The position numbers and the translations under genes are program-made. Source: Streptomyces sp. GC420 (GTDB lineage: Bacteria; Actinomycetota; Actinomycetes; Streptomycetales; Streptomycetaceae). From it: a stretch of DNA of 33,706 nucleotides. The notes below the pieces were generated by a model. It made no database searches. It was given only the letters and a program-made list of their open reading frames with translations, and was not told the origin of the DNA. Each line of letters starts with the position of its first letter. Within the stretch, counting starts at the first letter, position 1. The stretch lies in assembly GCF_009916105.1 (NCBI RefSeq), contig NZ_JAAAXQ010000034.1, positions 1 through 33,706 of the forward strand, read 5' to 3'. Of the stretch, positions 32,143 to 33,706 are shown piece by piece.

Positions 32143-33706
32143 TCAGGAGGCGTCCGCGGCGGCACCGGCCGGGTCGGGGGCCTCGGCCATCCGCGCGGGC
32201 GCCTCGTCGGCGATCGCGGCCAGCACGTCGGTGACGGTGGCGAGACCGCCCGCGAGGCCGGGCAGTTCGCGCAGCAGCCGCGCGCACTGCGCGACCAGCC
32301 GCTCGGCGTCGTCGTCGGCGATCCGGGTCCTGTCGTGGACGGCGGCCAGGACGAGGCCGCCGTCCACGTCGTGGTGGACGAGCAGGGTGACGGGGAACGC
32401 GGTCAGCGAGCCCGCCGCGTCCGGCGGTTCGACGCCGATGCCCTGTGCGGCCAGCGCCGATTCCAGGCCGTGGGAGGTGTGCGGGCGGTTCTCGAAGGCG
32501 ATGAGGCTCTCGGCGAGTTCCTCGTCGGCACGCCGGCCGCTCCACTCGTGGATCTGCCGGGTGCAGACCCATTCGTAGGCGGCCATGTCCATTGCCCGGT
32601 CGCGCAGTTCGGTCAGCAGCCGGGTGACGGCGGCCGACGGGTCGACCCGGACGGTCATGGGCAGTGAGTTCTCCAGCAGGCCCGGCAGCCGCTCGACGGC
32701 GTCCAGGGCGATGCCGCGGCCGGAGACGGTGACGCCGAAGCCGACCGGGGCGGGGCCGGTGGCGCCGCCCGCCCGGTAGAGCACAAGCGCCCACACGGCC
32801 TGCAGCGCGCTGGACTCGGTGGTGGCGCAGGACCCCGCCCAGGCGCGCAGCCGGTGGGCGTCCGCGGCTTCGATCCGGACCTCGGCGCGGCCCGAACCGC
32901 TCCGGCCGGTGGCCGGGCCGGGGACGGCGGGCCGTACCAGGAGGGTGGCGTCCGGGACCGCCGAGGACCAGAACTCCCGGGCGGGTGCGGTGTCCTGCTC
33001 CCCCAGCCAGCGCGCGTAGTCCCGGATGTCGGGCCGGCGCTCGCCGCCCGCCAGGAAGCCTCCGGCGAGGTAGGCGCGGTAGAACTCCCGGAGCAGGACG
33101 GAGACGCTCCAGCCGTCCAGCAGGGCGTGATGGAAGGTCAGCAGGATCCGCACGGCGGGGGGCGCGCCGCCCGTGTCCCCGCCGGCCTGCCGGATCCCGC
33201 CGGCCTGCCGGGCCCCGTCTGCCGCCTCGTCCAGGAGCGTCACCCGCAGCAGGGCCGGGGAGCGCAGGTCGAAGCCGCGCTGCCGGTCCCGCTCCATCAG
33301 CTCGTCCCAGCCGACGGAGCCGGCCGGGTGCCGGACGACCTCGGCGGACACGTCGTCGTGGAGCACCAGGCGGGGCTCGGCCTCCCAGTCGAAGGCGGCC
33401 CGCAGGACGGTCTCGCGGTCGAACACGGACTGCCAGGCGGCGGTGAACCGGTCGGTGTCCAGGGGGCCGTGCCAGCGCCAGAAGAGCTGCTCCACGTAGC
33501 GGCCGGTGCCGTGGTGGGCGAGGGCGTCGAGGAGCAGGCCGTGCTGCTGGGGGGTGACCGGGACGGTCCGCGGTCCGTGGGCGCCGGCGGATCCGGCCGC
33601 CGGGTCGGACGGGGCGGCGGTGCCCGGCCGCGGCGCGGGGCCCGGCTCGGGGGCGCCCGCGCCGGGCGGGACGCCGGGGCCGGCGGCGAGCGGCACGGTG
33701 CGGGGC
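32143..33706 (-). CDS. NRPS condensation domain at a protein C-terminus, 5' end beyond window
   Basis: The frame is open to the right edge, so the protein continues upstream (a GTG at 33696 is only one possible start). About 45 residues of Pro/Ala/Gly-rich linker precede a condensation domain that opens PVTPQQHGLLLDAL. Its active site is HHALLDG (His in FHHALLDGWS). Later segments are GVTVSGRGI and ENSLPMTVRV, typical of amino-acid-condensing domains. Just before the active site is a small tandem repeat, RQAGGI/RQAGGD. The protein ends about 20 residues after the domain; no adenylation, carrier or thioesterase domain follows. The domain would thus have to pass its product to another protein or release it. 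Strand and spacing join it to the thioesterase and KS-alpha. Confidence 0.85.
   Translation of the reverse strand, partial: PRTVPLAAGPGVPPGAGAPEPGPAPRPGTAAPSDPAAGSAGAHGPRTVPVTPQQHGLLLDALAHHGTGRYVEQLFWRWHGPLDTDRFTAAWQSVFDRETVLRAAFDWEAEPRLVLHDDVSAEVVRHPAGSVGWDELMERDRQRGFDLRSPALLRVTLLDEAADGARQAGGIRQAGGDTGGAPPAVRILLTFHHALLDGWSVSVLLREFYRAYLAGGFLAGGERRPDIRDYARWLGEQDTAPAREFWSSAVPDATLLVRPAVPGPATGRSGSGRAEVRIEAADAHRLRAWAGSCATTESSALQAVWALVLYRAGGATGPAPVGFGVTVSGRGIALDAVERLPGLLENSLPMTVRVDPSAAVTRLLTELRDRAMDMAAYEWVCTRQIHEWSGRRADEELAESLIAFENRPHTSHGLESALAAQGIGVEPPDAAGSLTAFPVTLLVHHDVDGGLVLAAVHDRTRIADDDAERLVAQCARLLRELPGLAGGLATVTDVLAAIADEAPARMAEAPDPAGAAADAS

Overview
The window is GC-rich actinobacterial DNA that looks like Streptomyces. 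Codon third positions are almost all G or C, GTG starts are frequent, and antisense open frames are long because of the GC bias. The core gene set also fits: a split futalosine menaquinone pathway, system II cytochrome c biogenesis, a DUF4229 protein and a Hanks-type kinase. No rRNA, tRNA, CRISPR array or intact transposase was seen.

Layout. (1) 3-5651 (+): a 5'-cut lipoprotein of the polysaccharide-deacetylase fold, then a tight resA-ccdA-resB-ccsA run for periplasmic thiol reduction and haem ligation to apocytochrome c, closed by a strong bidirectional terminator. (2) 5804-10559 (-): a membrane-anchored periplasmic-binding-fold protein, a large P-loop NTPase, a fungal-type cytosine deaminase and a PLDc_N membrane protein. 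(3) 10661-17768: late menaquinone genes mqnL and mqnP (overlapping), a rhomboid protease on the other strand, mqnM, an Lrp/AsnC regulator, mqnE, udgX and a GNAT acetyltransferase. (4) 17831-20220: a DUF4229 protein, an SDR oxidoreductase, a TetR regulator with an in-frame minisatellite, and a cold-shock gene whose 5' leader contains a terminator-like hairpin. (5) 20497-27099 (+): mqnA, a Ser/Thr kinase, mqnC, a shrunken amidohydrolase-like protein, menG and a glutaminase. (6) 27212-28653: a LysR regulator divergent from a SnoaL-like protein.

(7) 28763-33706 has a different character. A beta-ketoacyl synthase (KS-alpha) that has lost its native C-terminus abuts the 3' remnant of an acyltransferase-3 gene. 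Next to that lies a GH18 chitinase-like gene with no secretion signal and a Lys where the catalytic Glu should be. Upstream of the KS-alpha on the same strand are a type II thioesterase and the C-terminal condensation domain of an NRPS that runs off the window. This appears to be the eroded edge of a secondary-metabolite cluster joined to core chromosome by deletion or recombination; an assembly join is the alternative.

How the genes work together. MqnA, MqnE and MqnC act early in the futalosine route. MqnP, MqnL (using prenylated FMN from MqnM) and MenG carry out prenylation, decarboxylation and methylation to menaquinone. The futalosine hydrolase (mqnB) and the last ring-forming step (mqnD) are not here and should lie elsewhere. 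The cytochrome c maturation genes supply the respiratory chain that uses this quinone. Several genes (mqnL, mqnM, mqnA, GNAT, lysR) have a -10-like hexamer 6-8 nt before the start codon and no clear Shine-Dalgarno, which suggests leaderless transcripts.
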